DNA of 64,000 nt from Piper betle (lineage: Eukaryota; Streptophyta; Magnoliopsida; Piperales; Piperaceae): the NCBI GenBank assembly GCA_033002965.1, contig JAURVB010013185.1, forward strand, positions 1 through 64,000. Direction: 5' to 3'. Below are positions 11,593-24,369 of the stretch, piece by piece (within the stretch, counting starts at the first letter, position 1; each line of letters begins with the position of its first letter). Made by a program: the position numbers and the translations under genes. The notes under the pieces were generated by a model. It was not told the origin of the DNA. It worked only from the letters and a program-made list of their open reading frames with translations, and ran no database searches.

Positions 11593-14300
11593 TGTAAAAC
11601 CCACGATTCGAGTCGGGGTTTTGTATTCACAACAGGTTGGTTTGACTGTTATTTTCGAGTCAAGTCAGATTCAGAACACGTGTATAGAGCCGACGCCAGT
11701 CGCATGTATGAGTTATGAGGGTCATGCGTACCCAAGTATATGATGATAACGTCATGAATACAGCAGAACAAAATAAGTTATCAGAATATATGAGAGTATG
11801 CCAGTTATTTTTTTAATTTTATTTTTATATATAGTGGATCGTAGAATTAGTTTCAGGCCATTTACCACGTTAGGACGCGTTACGGGCAGTTTGGGTGGGT
11901 TGATAGTTCTAGAGCATATCATTATGATGTATTGGTGTTTGTTTGATTTTATGGGATTTTTACGATTTTTTAGGATTTAATACGGCTTAGTTATTATTCT
12001 TGACTCGAGACGGTGTTGAGTCAAGTAATATTTACAAGTTTGCCACCCAACCATTTCTTCTCCTCTCCAACACTTTCCCCTTCCAAACCCTAGCCGCCCC
12101 ACTGTTTGGTGTTGCCACCGCCAGCGCCGTCGTTGCCTTGCCACTGGGCGTCGCCGCCTAGCGCCGCCATGGCGTTGCTGTGCCGCCCCGACCAACCTCG
12201 GCCACTGTCTGGCCACTGCGACACAGGAATCACCGTGCCTAGCGCCACGCCTGGGTTGTGCCCTCGTCATCGATTTTGCCGCCGGCGACTGTCGCCAAAA
12301 ACCACCGGAAGCTACCGGAAAACTACTGAAACCTGCCAGAAAATTGCAAGAAAATCAAATTCGCTGGAATTCGCCGGATCTTCCAAGGAGTTCTTCTAGT
12401 AGAACCCGATCGAACTTCGGATGCCGATCAGCGCCAAATTCAAGCACCGAGACGTGTGACAAAACCCTAGCCATCACCGATTACTGATGACATGAGGTAT
12501 AATTACCTCTGAGTTAGTTATTTAAAATTGATGATCGTTAGCATAGCATGCTAGAATTGAATAATTGTCATGATAAATGTATGAGTATGAGTGCAGCGAT
12601 GATTGCATGATACAATTAATTGGGAATAAATAGTGAGTGATCTAATGAAGTAAGTAAATTTGAGCATGATAAACGTGTACGATATAACTTAGGAAAGACA
12701 CAATAAAATTGGCATGAATAGGATGAGTTAGAATTATTTTCATATTTATGGTTATTTGACGGTTGATGATTTTGTGTTTGATTGTGTTGAGTTTGATGCA
12801 TCATTTAGTTAGCAGGCGTTAATATTTAGTTTTGATGTGTAGGTACGGAGTAGGAGCTCGCCGCCTAGGCACGATGACACGCTTGGAGCTTATACCAGGT
12901 CCATTTAGGACTCGTCTCTGTTTTATGCTCTTTTCTATGTATGTGTTTATTTGCCGGACAGGCTAAATGACGTTTTATTGAATCCCACTTAACTCGGGCC
13001 ATTTAACCGAATAGATTTCCGGATTAATAATCCCTCGAGGATGAGATCCCTCGAGGATGATTTCGAAAATAAGATCTACCACAAGTTGCCTTCGGGCCTA
13101 TTATATAAATCCCTTACTCAGCCCTATATATATATGTAGTTTATCGCATTTTCAGTGAGACGAGAGATGGAGAAAATGACTGCACGTACCATGCAGCGGA
13201 TGCTGTGACAGTCAAAGCGGGCTCTGGATTAGTGCCAGCAGACTGTTCCATTCCCGAGGGATCCTGACAACTCCGCGTTTGAGTTCCTCACACCCGAAGA
13301 ACGTGGAGGTTTACGGGTACTGTTTAGTACAGCGCATGTCCGGACTTGTGGTTCAAAGGGTACTAAAGGCGACTGCCTGAGAGTACTCGGCCTTCGTGCT
13401 CAAGGCCAGGAGAAATATGGAGGTAAGGAGAGGGCTTAGGATTTGAGACGATAAAATGAAGTAAGAAAATGCCGAGAGCGGCATCAGCAGCAGTAGATCA
13501 GTAAGTTCGGGATGCTACCGGGTCTGCAGCCTAGTGGCTCCTCAGTAGTGCCCTTCAGAGTGTTCACGTGGAGTATATGATGTTTTCTTTCATATGAGAG
13601 TTTGCTCTCATAGACAGCTTGTTATAGCTATTTTATTTTCCGGACCAGTAACACTTGTTACTAACGTGTTTTTATACTATATGTAGGTAATAATCACGAG
13701 TTGGAAGAGCCAACTTGGACGGAGGAGCATTGTTGTCGCTTGCACACATGTCAGTCGATAGAGTGGTTAATACTTTATTTATGATGCTATTATATTGTGA
13801 ATGATGTGAAATGCTAAGACATGATAGGATATGATTAAATGCAATGAGATAATGTTATGACGTGATGAAAAGCTAAGACATGATGACAAGAGGTGAGATG
13901 TGATTAGAGTGCATAGCGGAAGTGTGGCCCAAGTTCCATAATGAGTATACAACATATTAGATTATGTGTGATTGAAATTGTTGATATATACATATATATT
14001 GGTATACGTTGTTTTGATAGGGTGGGCCCTAATTGCACTTTTAGGGGAGAATCTCTCCGTTTTATTTTAGAATTTTTATTGAGTTTGATCGTAATTGTAT
14101 TGGTGTGTACTTTGAATTGCATGTCATTCATGTAGTACCATGTTAGGGTTTCTGCATTCATCCATGCAATGCGAGTTGTATATTCATTTTAAGATGCCGA
14201 GATTGGATCCACATGCATTAGGTTCGGGTTAGCCTACTTAACCGGAGCCTGTAACATGCCGGTTCGGCTCACGAGCGTGAACCGGATTTGGGGTGTTACA
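11593..14300 (+). mobile_element. Solo LTR A1 (family A, 2.7 kb) inside Copia RT
   Basis: The element starts TGTAAAACCCACGATTCG and ends GAACCGGATTTGGGGTGTTACA in abbreviated form (TG...CA ends), with no second copy of either end inside, so it is a single LTR left by LTR-LTR recombination. A TATA-like TTTTATATATAG at 11823-11834, followed by a GC-rich, CCGCC-type leader at 12060-12420, suggests the plus strand is the sense strand. Family A matches copies A2 and A3 at 18.6-24.1 kb in inverted orientation. Length and TGTAACACC-type ends fit a Ty3/Gypsy chromovirus such as Tekay/Del, but that is inference since no pol is present. Confidence 0.85.
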
Positions 14301-14916
14301 CCCGTAGCTACTAAGCGAGCTTTATATCTTTCAATTGTACCATCAGCTTTTCTTCTAATTTTTAAAACCCATTTGTTACCAATTTCTTTTCACTCTTTAG
14401 GAAGATCAACTAAAGTTCAAACTTTATTGATTTTCATTAACTTTATATCATCCTCTATTGCCTATTTATACTTATCACTAGCAAAACTTAAGAGTGCGTG
14501 TTGGGCATTTTTAGGGTCATCTTCATCAATAGATTGAACCATGTTCATTTTCCCATAAAGCATTAAAGTTTCATTCTCAACGTCAAATCGACGTCAGGTA
14601 CTGGAATACCATTAATTTGACATATTTGTCTTACTTTGGGAATTTGAATATTCCTTTCACTTCCACTGGAATTAAATTCCTCTTCAACGTCTGAAATTGG
14701 TTGAATTAAATTGTTACTAGTTTCACTATCTTCCATTTTAAATAAATCGAGATCTGAATTGATATCACCTCTTTGTGGAAAATTATTTTTCAAAAATTTG
14801 ACATCCTTAGACTCTATTTGAGTAATATTTTTGTCAACTTGTTCACCAGTGAATACATACCCCTTGGAGTGTTTACAGTATTTGATAAAGATACACTTTT
14901 TATCGCATGGACCCAA
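14301..14916 (-). pseudogene. Copia integrase-RT linker and RT N-terminus remnant
   Basis: Minus-strand reading gives the post-integrase segment (CDKKCIFIKYCKHSKGYVF, then an acidic linker) and, after a frame change near 14560, the RT entry region with KVWTLVDLPKE, a stop, then NKWVLKIRRKADGTIERYKA and RLVATG. The last codons abut solo LTR A1, whose right TSD is the first five bases. The part between is degraded. Confidence 0.8.
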
Positions 14917-14989
14917 CTTGCCAAACTTACTAGAAGGCTCATGAGCATAAGCAATGGACTCTAGGGTCTTAAATGACTAAGTTCAGGTT

Positions 14990-15889
14990 TGCAACCTATC
15001 CATAGTTTATATGGAGTTGAAGATACTATCTCACTTGGTACTTGGTTAAGTCAATTAGACAACTGTTAAATGACCATCTCCCCATAATGAAATAGGGAGG
15101 TTTACTTGTGCCATCATTGACTTAACCATATTGTGAAAAGTTATATTCTTACGTTTAGTAACTCTATTTTGCTGAGGAGTGTATGGAATAGACAATTGAT
15201 GATTAATTCCCTTCTCTTCACACCACTTTCTCAACTGATCAAAGAGGTATTCATGGCCTTGATCAATTCTCAAAGCCTTAATTTTTATGTTGAATTGGTT
15301 TTTTGCCATGTGTTGAAAACGTTTGAAGCATTCATATGCTCCGTACCTATGAGAAATAACATACACCTTTACCATTATGTGTGAAATCATCTATAAATGT
15401 GATGTAGTATTTAGCATTATGTCTAACTTTAACATTTAATAGACCGTAAAGATCAGAATGAATTAATTGCAATGGATTTTTAGGCCTTGTGGCCTTACAA
15501 AAAGGCTTTCTAGTGACTTTTTCGGCTAAGTAATTTTCCCATATGGGCAAATCAATATGAGTTAATGGTTCTAAAAAACCCTCACGAGCTAACGACATCA
15601 TTTGATCTTGTTCGATATGACCAAATCGTGCATGCCATACATTTGCATCAACGAAAGCATTGCTTGAAGAAGTGATCAACGAATAACCACAATTTATTTG
15701 AGAAACAAAATCATTAATGTCTAATATAAAGAAATTATCAAACATAAATCTAGAACCAAAATAAATATCCCCATGATGAATAGTCATTGAATGACTTTTA
15801 AAATTCAAAATACAATCCATCTCTATAAGAACTCTAACATAAACTAAGTTTCGTCGTATTTGAGGAGCAAATAGGACATCATGGAGCAT
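14990..15889 (-). pseudogene. Copia pre-integrase and integrase remnant
   Basis: Two overlapping minus-strand frames cover this domain. The first has LLHDVLF-like MLHDVLFAPQIRRNLV, the GAG-pre-integrase block NVWHARFGHIEQDQMMSL, then IHSDLYG and YYITFIDDFTHNG. After a frame change near 15360 the second continues YGAYECFKRFQHMAKN, ALRIDQGHEYL and PYTPQQNRVTKRKN. The D,D,E order is recognisable, but conserved positions have drifted (RSDRGGEY-type block now RIDQGHEY) and there is a stop at the shift. Non-functional. Confidence 0.85.
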
Positions 15890-16790
15890 TAAAGTGCTAC
15901 CACCCCAGATTTCTAATTTGCAGGTGCTTATGCCTAAGACAACAACCCTAAAGTTGTTTCCTACATAGATCCACCTTGTCTCTCGAGGAATCTAACAAAA
16001 TTCCATGTATGCTACTTTATCTCTGCTTATGTGTTTTGTCGCACTTGAATCATCAATCCACACAGGTTGAGAGTCAGATAGCATTAAACAATTAGATACA
16101 GACACATCAGAAATATTTGAAAAATGACAAACCTTTTTCGGTGCAACACATTTATTTGTAAATTGTCTATTGCCACTACAATTGTAGCAAGTGACATTCT
16201 TCAAGTTCTTCTTTCTTCTTTTCTTAGCACCCTTGTCATTGTTATCCTTTAACTTAAAATGATGGTTGTTGACAAGATTTAGACCCTTTTCTTTTAAAAC
16301 CTCTTCCAACGAGGACGCTTAGAGTTTGAAGCATGATTTTTAGCTACAAAAGCTTCAACCTTTGTTTTAGCAGCCTCAAGCCGCTCAACAATTCTAAGTG
16401 ATGTTCAATATTCTCAAAAGTTTTGATATTATCTATTTCATGTGCTCCCATGAAGAGATCTAATGACAGCTTGTACTTATTGCTCGTCAGATAAACCATG
16501 ACCAACACTATAGAGCTCATGAATTAAGAATATCATTTCTTATAATATTTACGAGATTGATATGTGCAAGACTATGCTTCTTTTTCCAAGCTTCATACAA
16601 ATCAACCTCTGGCCTAGTGCTAGAATTAGTAGGAGGAGGTAGGGTATGTTTCAAAATTTCTAGAACTTCCTGATCTTCAAGTATCAATTGCACCTTACGA
16701 TGTCAGATGTCATAATTATCTCTCGTAAGTTTCTTGCCCTTGTTCAAATCAATAATAATTTATTTTCTTGCTGCCATTTAGACTAGTATT
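15890..16790 (-). pseudogene. Copia gag and protease remnant
   Basis: The minus strand begins MAARK near 16776 and immediately meets a stop, then reads LTRDNYDI and LILEDQEVLEILKHT, the N-terminal gag block of Copia. Downstream are a CCHC-type knuckle decayed to CYNCSGNRQFTNKC (the His has become Gln) and the protease block WIDDSSATKHISRDK, in which the catalytic D-S-G triad reads D-S-S. Several frame changes lie between. The changes in the knuckle and protease motif show long decay. Confidence 0.85.
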
Positions 16791-18556
16791 CAAGAGACAT
16801 TTAAAAGAAGTTGCTTAATATTAACACAAGAGTTTCCAAAAATTAGCTATATATGATAGAGTAAAATTAATAATGCATAATATATGGGACATTGAGTAGA
16901 GCTCGCAATCACAATTTATTTATTGCGTGATTAATAATACAAGTCATAAATATTAATTAATGTATGAAAAACTAAATTATGATTAACTAATAATCAAATA
17001 TTTAGCTCCCATTGTATTAAATAATTATAATTCAATTAATTGTAACTAATACAAATTAAATGAATTTGTATGTTTATATATTCTCCTAGTATATGCTTTG
17101 ACCCATCATTTATTATGTAGTTTTTATTTAAGTCACAAAGACAAAAAAAAACTATTTAAACACTTTTAATATGATTATTTTTTAAAAAGAATCTAAACTT
17201 ATTTCAAAATATGTTAATTTAATTTAAGTCAAACTTTTTTTTAATTTATTGGGTTGAGTCTATAATCAGTAAAATCCAGTCCATAAAAAAATTAGAATAT
17301 TTGTTTCAGAATAGATCTGAACACAAAGTCTTTCTCTTTATTTAATGTACGGTTTACTAAAAACTCGTATTTAAAATAATCTAAATAATATTAAAATCAA
17401 ATAGATAATTTAATACTAAATAATTTATTTATAAAAAATTTAGAAATTATTAAGTGGATACAATAGATATTGGTCTCTTATTAATGGACAATTTGATATT
17501 TAGCGTGTAATTTAGTGTGCAATATATTTGTCTAACAAACTAATTATTTGTCTAATTTTTAGGGATTCTATTGAGAGGGAAGAGAGGAATGCTACTGCCG
17601 TTTCCAAGAGGAAGTCAACGGCAATAGATGAGGCTGTTGGCTCCATGCTGGCGATGATGGGTCCAAAAGGGGAACCCTTCGATTGGAGCAAGTAAAAACC
17701 CTTTTCTTCCTACTCTTTAAGTCTGCCATCCCGTCGTCGCAGCAGCTTGCTCGAGCAGGTTGAGCCTCCAGTCGTTGGCTGCATGCTGAGCAGGCCGAGG
17801 CGTTGGCTATCAGCCACATGCCTGCAATTATTGGCAATGCCGCCATTTCAAATAAAGCCGAATCACCAACTATGGACCGATGATGAGATTCAAGATCAAA
17901 GATGCTCCCATTTTGGCAATTAAAGATGAACGGCCAATTGTGTTCCAATGGTTACCAGCGAGGGAGTTGGCTTCACATGTATATTAAAATCTCCCTCCTT
18001 AAATTTTTTTTTATTTAGATGTGTGGATGTGCATAGGATTAAATATAGATAGTCTAATAATCCCTATAAAGAATTACCTTTGAAATAGGATGCTCTACTC
18101 TTCTCAGTCGTAGAAAAAAATTGTTGAAGGAGCCAGACTCACAAAGAGTCAAATGGCTTGACTAGACATGTGTCGATTATGTAAAAAAAATTACGGAATT
18201 ATATTTAATTAGGAATTTAAGAATAAATCTTTAAAAAATTATAATTAACAGATTTGCATAATCTATTTCACATGCATTTATCTAACAAAATAGATAATTA
18301 ACAATCAAGAATATCATGCTTATCACTTAATAAATAATCAAGTAAAATCTGATTTAAACATGATATTTACTGATCTGCTTAAATTTAATTATGAAAATTA
18401 AATTAAAAAAATACATGCTGGCAAATCATACATCAATTAATGATTATCAGTATATAACTATGATATGTGCAATAATTAAATACGAAAATTAAATTAAAAT
18501 TAATAACATGCTTGTTATTTATACAAATATGTAATTATTCAATGTAAAAAAATACA
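16791..18556 (-). other. Leader region of the old Copia element, with an exon-like block
   Basis: This AT-rich stretch lies between gag and the PBS of the host element and is interrupted at 18557 by solo LTR A3; the leader resumes at 24131. At nearly 2 kb in total it is long for a Copia leader. A block at 17556-17990 differs in composition (GC-richer, coding-like) and is listed separately. Confidence 0.5.
17563..17987 (+). pseudogene. Exon-like gene fragments of unknown origin inside the Copia leader
   Basis: On the plus strand, after a good acceptor (TCTAATTTTTAG), an open frame reads EREERNATAVSKRKSTAIDE, then GPKGEPFDWS and ends at a possible donor (GCAA|GTAAAA, near 17689). A second frame at 17885-17987 starts MMRFKIKDAPILAIKDERP and ends LPARELASHVY before a stop. 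The GC content and codon-like pattern contrast with the AT-rich leader and oppose the strand of the host element. I do not recognise the protein. It may be captured or trapped host-gene sequence. Confidence 0.35.
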
Positions 18557-18561
18557 GATCT
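18557..18561. repeat. Left TSD of solo LTR A3
   Basis: GATCT here matches GATCT at 24131-24135 exactly, on either side of a TG...CA element. This shows that both distant pieces belong to one insertion. Confidence 0.9.
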
Positions 18562-19948
18562 TGTAACACTCTAAATTCGGTTCACTTAAGAACTAAATCA
18601 GAAATATTATGATCAAGTGTAGTCATGAGTCATGTCTAAAGCTACTAATTTGTATGACTTGATAAATAATATATATCGAAATAACCCGTTTGATATCTCG
18701 AGAATAGAAGACATTACTAAATATTCGCAAAAATAAATCAAATATAGATAAAAATATGTAAGAAGATAACTACAATGAGCTTAAGTGTGTGTAGCATTTA
18801 TCTTTTCTTCCATAAAAGCCAACTTAGGAACATAAGACCTACATATATAATATGAAAAACGTCAGTAATGGATGTCATTGGTCCAGAAAATAATTAAATA
18901 TTAAATTGGCACATGAGAGATATACCTCATTTAAGAGAAAACTATTATATAGTTCTAATGAACTTTCCATAAGGGCATCTACTAAGGGGTCATTTAGTTG
19001 CTGACTAGATAGCGTCCTAAATTGACTGACATTATGCCCCTCTTGCATATTTTCTTATTTTTCTCTAATCTCTTGGGACTATTTAGTATATCTTACACCC
19101 TCTCATTTCCTCCATATATCTCCTGATCGTAAGTATGAAGACTGAATACTCTCAGCCAGTTGCCTTTAGCACCTTTTTAACCAAATATCTGGAAGTGTGC
19201 TATACTAAACAATTATTGTAAACCTCCATCTTTCTCCGGGCGTGAGGAAACTTAAAACACGAAGTTGTCAGGATACCTAAGGAATAGAACTACCCTCTCA
19301 CTAATCTAGAGTTCGGTGTGACTAGAACCCATTTACGGCATGTGCGAATCAGTTTCACTATCTCTCGTTTCACTGAAAACTCAATAAAATATATATATGC
19401 CTGAGAAGAGATTTATATAATAGGCCTGAAGACAGCTTGCAGTGGATCTTTTTGACATCAGACTCGATGGATCTCATCCTCGAAGGTTATTAATTGAAAA
19501 AACTATTTGATTAAATGACCCGAGTTAAGTGGGATCCGATAAAACACTACTTAACTTGTCCTGCATATAATAAATCAAATTACAACAAAATAAGTAATAA
19601 ATAAGGGATGAGTCCTAAACGAACTTGGTATAAGCTCCAAGAGAGCTCACGCGTCTAGGGGTGAACTCCTACTTCATATCATAACTAAACACTAACGCTT
19701 GTGCCAACTATATGATGCATGTATAAAATGGATGTATGTGAATATGATCATAATCCTAATACCAAAACTAAACATAATGCACAACATCGTCAAGTTGTAA
19801 TCCACATCAAATTAGATTATTAACCCTAATTATGACAATTTTCATTTAGTTAGCTTAATAGTCCTACTGATTATATTTTACCCTTAATTAAGTTTACTAA
19901 TCCTAATTATACTATTCTAGATTCAATTTCTATCATGAATTAACCTCC

Positions 19949-19953
19949 TAAAC
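19949..19953. repeat. Left TSD of solo LTR A2
   Basis: TAAAC here and TAAAC at 22895-22899 are identical and lie directly outside the TG...CA ends of A2. Confidence 0.92.
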
Positions 19954-22894
19954 TGTAACACCCCAAATCCGGTCCACACTCGTGAACCGAACCGGCATGT
20001 TACAGGCCCCGGTTAGGTCGGCTAACCCGAACCGAACTCATGTGGATCCAATCTCGGCGTCTTAAGATGAAGATACAACTCGCAATGCATGGATGAATAC
20101 ACAAACCTAACATGGTACTACATGAATGACATGCAAGTCAGAGTACACACCAACAATCCCGATAAAAATTAATAAAAATTTTGAAATATGACGGACATAA
20201 TTTCCCCTAAAAATGCAATTAGGGGCCACCCTGTCAAATATACATATAAAAATATATATAACCAAGTATCAAACAATTTCATTCACACAGAATCTAATCT
20301 ACTATACACTCATTCTGAAGCTTGGGTTTCAACCCATCACACTTTTGCTGCGCTACTCTGATCATTTCATTTTATCTCATTGTCATGCCTCAAACATTTA
20401 CTCATAGCATGTTTATAAAATAACATCATAAACAAAACATTAAACATTCAATCACCCAATGTGTGTGTGCAGAAGACCTTATTGCTCCTCCGTCCTGGCC
20501 GGCCCATCCATCTCGTGCTTACCACCTACATATATATAGGAAAAACGTCAGTAACAAGCGTTACTGGTCCGAAAAGAAAATAACTATAACAAACTGGCTA
20601 TGAGAGCAAACTCTCATATGAACGAAATCATCATGTACTCCATAAGAACACTCTGAAGGGCACTACTGAGGAGCCACTGGGCTGCAGACCCGGTAGCATC
20701 CCGAACTTACTGATCTGCTGCTGGTACTGTGCTACTCTCAGCACTTCTTTTCAGTACTTCTCGTGAAACTTTATCCTAAGCCCTCTCCTTACCTCCATAT
20801 TTCTCCTGGCCTTGAGCACGGAGGCCGAGTACTCTCAGGCAGTCGCCTTTAGTACCCTTTGAACCACAAGTCCGGACATGCGCTGTACTAAACAGTACCC
20901 GTAAACCTCCACGTTCTCCGGGTGTGAGGAACTCAAACGCGGAGTTGTCAGGATCCCTCGGGAATGGAACAGTCTGCTGGCACTAATCCAGAGCCCGCTT
21001 TGACTGTCACGGCATCCTCTGCATGGTACGTGCAGTCGATTTCTCCATCTCTCATCTCACAGAAATACGAAAACTATATATATATATAGGCTTGGGTAGG
21101 GAGTTATATAATAGGCCCGAAGGCAACTTTTGGTGGATCTTGTTTTCGAAATCAACCTCGAGGGATCTCATCCTTGAGGGGTTATTAATCCAGAAAATGT
21201 TCGATTAAATGGCCCGAGTTAAGTGGGATCCGATAAAACGCCACTTAACCCGTCCTGCAGGCAATAAATTAAACATACAATAGAAAGAGTAAATCAGAGA
21301 CGAGTCCTAAACGGACCTGGTAGAAGCTCCAAGCGTGTCATCGCGCCTAGGCGGCGAGCTCCTACTTCGTACCTACACATCAAAACTAAATGCTAACGCC
21401 CGCTAACTAAATGATGCATCAAACTCAATAACATCACAATCACAATGCAAGCATCCATCAACATAACAATCAGAAAATCATAAAAATTAATTAATCCTAG
21501 CTCATCCTATTCATACTAATTTTATTACGTGTCTGTAACTTATGTCGTGGTCACTTATCATGCTCTGACCTGATCTACTTCATTAGACCACTTACTCTTC
21601 ATTCACACTTAATCTCATCATGCAACTCATCGTTTTATCCATCATTAAACATTAATCACATCAATAAACCAACCCTAGCATGCTATGCTAACAATCATCA
21701 AGTTTAAATTATAAATTCGGAGGTAATTTTACCTCACGTCATCGGCAATCGGCGACGGCTAGGGTTCCGTCGCGCGTCTCGGAGCTCGAATTCGGCGCTC
21801 ATCGGCGTCCAACATTCGATCGGGATCGACTGGATGAACTCCTCGGAAGATCCGGCAAATTCCAGCGAACCCAATTTTTCGGCGGTTTTCCGGCGGCTTC
21901 AGTGGTTTTCCGGCCACCTTCCGGCGGTTTTCCGGCGACAATTACCGGCGGCGTCTACTAGCTGGATAGGGGTCATATAGGGTACCATTGGAACCGGCTC
22001 GGCGAGCCCGACACATCCACGACGTCGACATGGTCGGCCGAGGTGGTGGCTCGCCGGAAAATGGCTAAAACAGAGGCTGCGGTGATGGTTGCTAGATCCG
22101 GCCGGCCACGGCGGCGACGGCCTCCGCTCCGGTCAGGAAGCGTCACTGGGTGGTCGAGGGTGCTGAGGCGACCACCTGATCGTGGTGGCGATGCTCGCCG
22201 GTGGCGGAATCGGCGACGCGACCGAAATGTAGCCGCGGCGCTAGGCGAGCCGATTCCGACGTCGCGGCGGCCTGGCAGCGGCCGGGGCTGGTCGGGGCGG
22301 CACGGCAACGCCGTGGCGGAGCTGGGCGGCGACGATCGGCGGCCGGGCGGCGCCGACAGCGGCGGCGACGACGCTGCACAGGGGCGGCGTCGGGGTTTGG
22401 TTTGGGGAAGAAAAGAAGGTGCGGGGTGTGTGGTGGCAAGGTCGTAAATATTACTTGACTCGTCTCCGGCTCGAGTCAAGTATAATAACTAAGTCGTATT
22501 AAATCCTAAAAAAATTCATAAAAATCGGGAAAAAATCCTGTAAAATCAAACAACACCACAATATTATAATGATATGCTCTATGACTAACAACCCACCCAG
22601 ACTGCCCGAACGCGTCCTAACGCGGTAAACGGCCTAATACTAATTCTACGATCCACTATATATAAAAATAATAAAAAAATGACTGGCATACTCTCATATA
22701 TCTGATAACTCATTCTGTTCTGCTGTGCTCATGACGTTATCATCATATACTTAGGTACGCATGACCCTCATAGCTCATACACGCGACTGGCATCGGCTCG
22801 GTACACGTGTCCTGAAACTGACTCAACTCAAAAAATAACGGTCGACCCGACCGGTTCTGAATATAAAACCCTAACTCGAATCGTGGGTTTTACA
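19954..22894 (-). mobile_element. Solo LTR A2 (family A, 2.9 kb) nested in A3
   Basis: The plus strand starts TGTAACACCCCAAATCCGG and ends CTCGAATCGTGGGTTTTACA, which is the inverted form of A1. It contains the same ordered blocks: GATCCCTCGGGAATGGAACA, AGTACTCTCAGGCAGTC, a TATATATA stretch near 21075, the GC-rich leader (21720-22440, minus-strand sense) and the TATA-like CTATATATAAAAATA at 22660. No second LTR or coding internal region is present. The perfect 5-bp TSD lies within A3 sequence, so A2 inserted after A3. Confidence 0.9.
21720..22450 (-). repeat. GC-rich leader zone of solo LTR A2
   Basis: A sharp GC island, over 700 bases, in AT-rich surroundings, rich in CCGGCGG and TTTTCCGGCGG words. 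It opens long arginine/proline-rich frames on both strands. The corresponding zone of A1 is 12060-12420, and both translate CRPDQPRPL in the sense direction. The location just downstream of the TATA-like site in the sense direction suggests an untranslated leader (R-U5) rather than a gene. Confidence 0.6.
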
Positions 22895-24356
22895 TAAACA
22901 CTAATAATTAACGGATACAATTATAATACTAATACACAATTATCGCAATTTTTAACATCATCCATAATATATTTAATTTCATAATCAATTAATTCAAATT
23001 ATCATTAACCCCTATCAATTCTTAATTGTATAAAGAAATTCATTACATAATAGATAATTATCACAAAATTTCAAAAATTAACCTATTAATAAAAATATGA
23101 AAAATTCATAAAATTATGAATGATATCCAATAATCAAAATAAATTAAAAATATAAAATTTGAGCAGCAATGAGTGTCTCACAGTGATTTGGACTCGAATC
23201 AGCGACGACGACGACTGTGCTTAAAAATCAACCGACAAGGGAAGGACTAGGGGGCTAGGTGGGGTCTTAGGTAGTCTGGTTCGGGTGAGTGGCTGGAACA
23301 TGGTTGAAATTGGTCAGAATTGGGTTGGCGGTGACGAACAGCCAAAAATCTGGGGGAAAGAAAGGGGTGACTGGTAGAGGAGAGGGAAGGGGGAAAGAGG
23401 GGGAAAGGAAGGAAGGAGGGTTGGCGAGGAGGGCTGGACCTACGGAGGTGATCGGCGACGTCATTGCAAGAAAATAGGGGTGTCGGTTGGTGTTCGGGTA
23501 GAGGAAAGTAGGAAGAAGAAGGGGTAAAAGGGAAGGCAGAGGTTGCAGGGTCGATGGTGGTGATGTCGGTGGCAGGGTCGCTAGCGGTTGCGACATGAAG
23601 GTGGTGAGGTTGGTCGGTGGTTGGTCATCGGGTAAGGGAGGGGCAAGGTGTCAAGTTAGGGGAGAAGACAGGGAAAGAAAACATGCACAAGGGTATTTTG
23701 GTAATAAAAAATTGACCTACTCCTAACGCGAGTCAATAATAATAAATAAATTTCAAAAAATTTAAAATAAAATATAATAAAATACAATAAAATAAAATAA
23801 TAATGTCCTAACTCAAATGACATGTTCTAAACCTACTAACCCACTAAAAAATAATAAAGAACGTATCCTAACACGATAAACGATCTAAATCTAATTATAT
23901 GGTCTGCTAAAAATAAAAAAAATTCGGCGTACTCTAATATACTCTAATAAATTATTCTACTGTGTTATTGATGTTATCATCATATACTTAAGTACACATG
24001 ACCCTCATGACTCATAGCACACGACCAACCTCAGCTTAACATGCGTATTCTAAAACTGACTCGACTGAAAATAATAATCAAACCGATCAATTTCGATTAT
24101 AAAACCTTGACTCGAGTTATAGGTTTTACAGATCTAGTTATTTAAACATGGATGTGGCTAGATCTAATAGAATTTGATAAAGTACAATGATTATTCTATC
24201 AGATCTAATTAATTAACCATATTAATCCAAGAAAAACAAGCATACAAAAAATTATATAATTTTAATTACGAAATTAAACAAATAATACGCAGATCTGATT
24301 ATCAAAAAAACTTTTAACATAATTTTTTTTAATCTAAGACTAGAACATCCTTTTAT

Positions 24357-24369
24357 GGTTATGATACCA
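24357..24369 (-). other. Primer binding site of the old Copia element
   Basis: On the minus strand TGGTATCATAACC directly follows the 5' LTR. It resembles the initiator-tRNA-Met primer site TGGTATCAGAGC used by many Copia elements, with a few changes from decay. Confidence 0.75.

Larger units (their letters stand above)
18562..24130 (-). mobile_element. Solo LTR A3 (family A), split by solo LTR A2
   Basis: The plus strand begins TGTAACACTCTAAATTCGG and ends GACTCGAGTTATAGGTTTTACA in abbreviated form, the reverse-complement ends of family A. The left piece is 18562-19953 and the right piece 22895-24130; removing A2 and one TSD copy leaves about 2.6 kb. Matching blocks to A1/A2 include GAAAAACGTCAGTAA and CTCATCCTCGA. 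The right piece holds a G-rich zone at 23280-23660, the complement of a polypyrimidine leader. More diverged from A1 and A2 than these are from each other, so probably older. Confidence 0.88.

Noticed and set aside
22043..22479. Long Arg/Gly/Pro-rich open frames on both strands (up to 168 codons)
   Set aside because: They lie in the GC-rich leader of solo LTR A2, are present on both strands at once and have no protein motif. GC-rich DNA lacks stop codons by composition.
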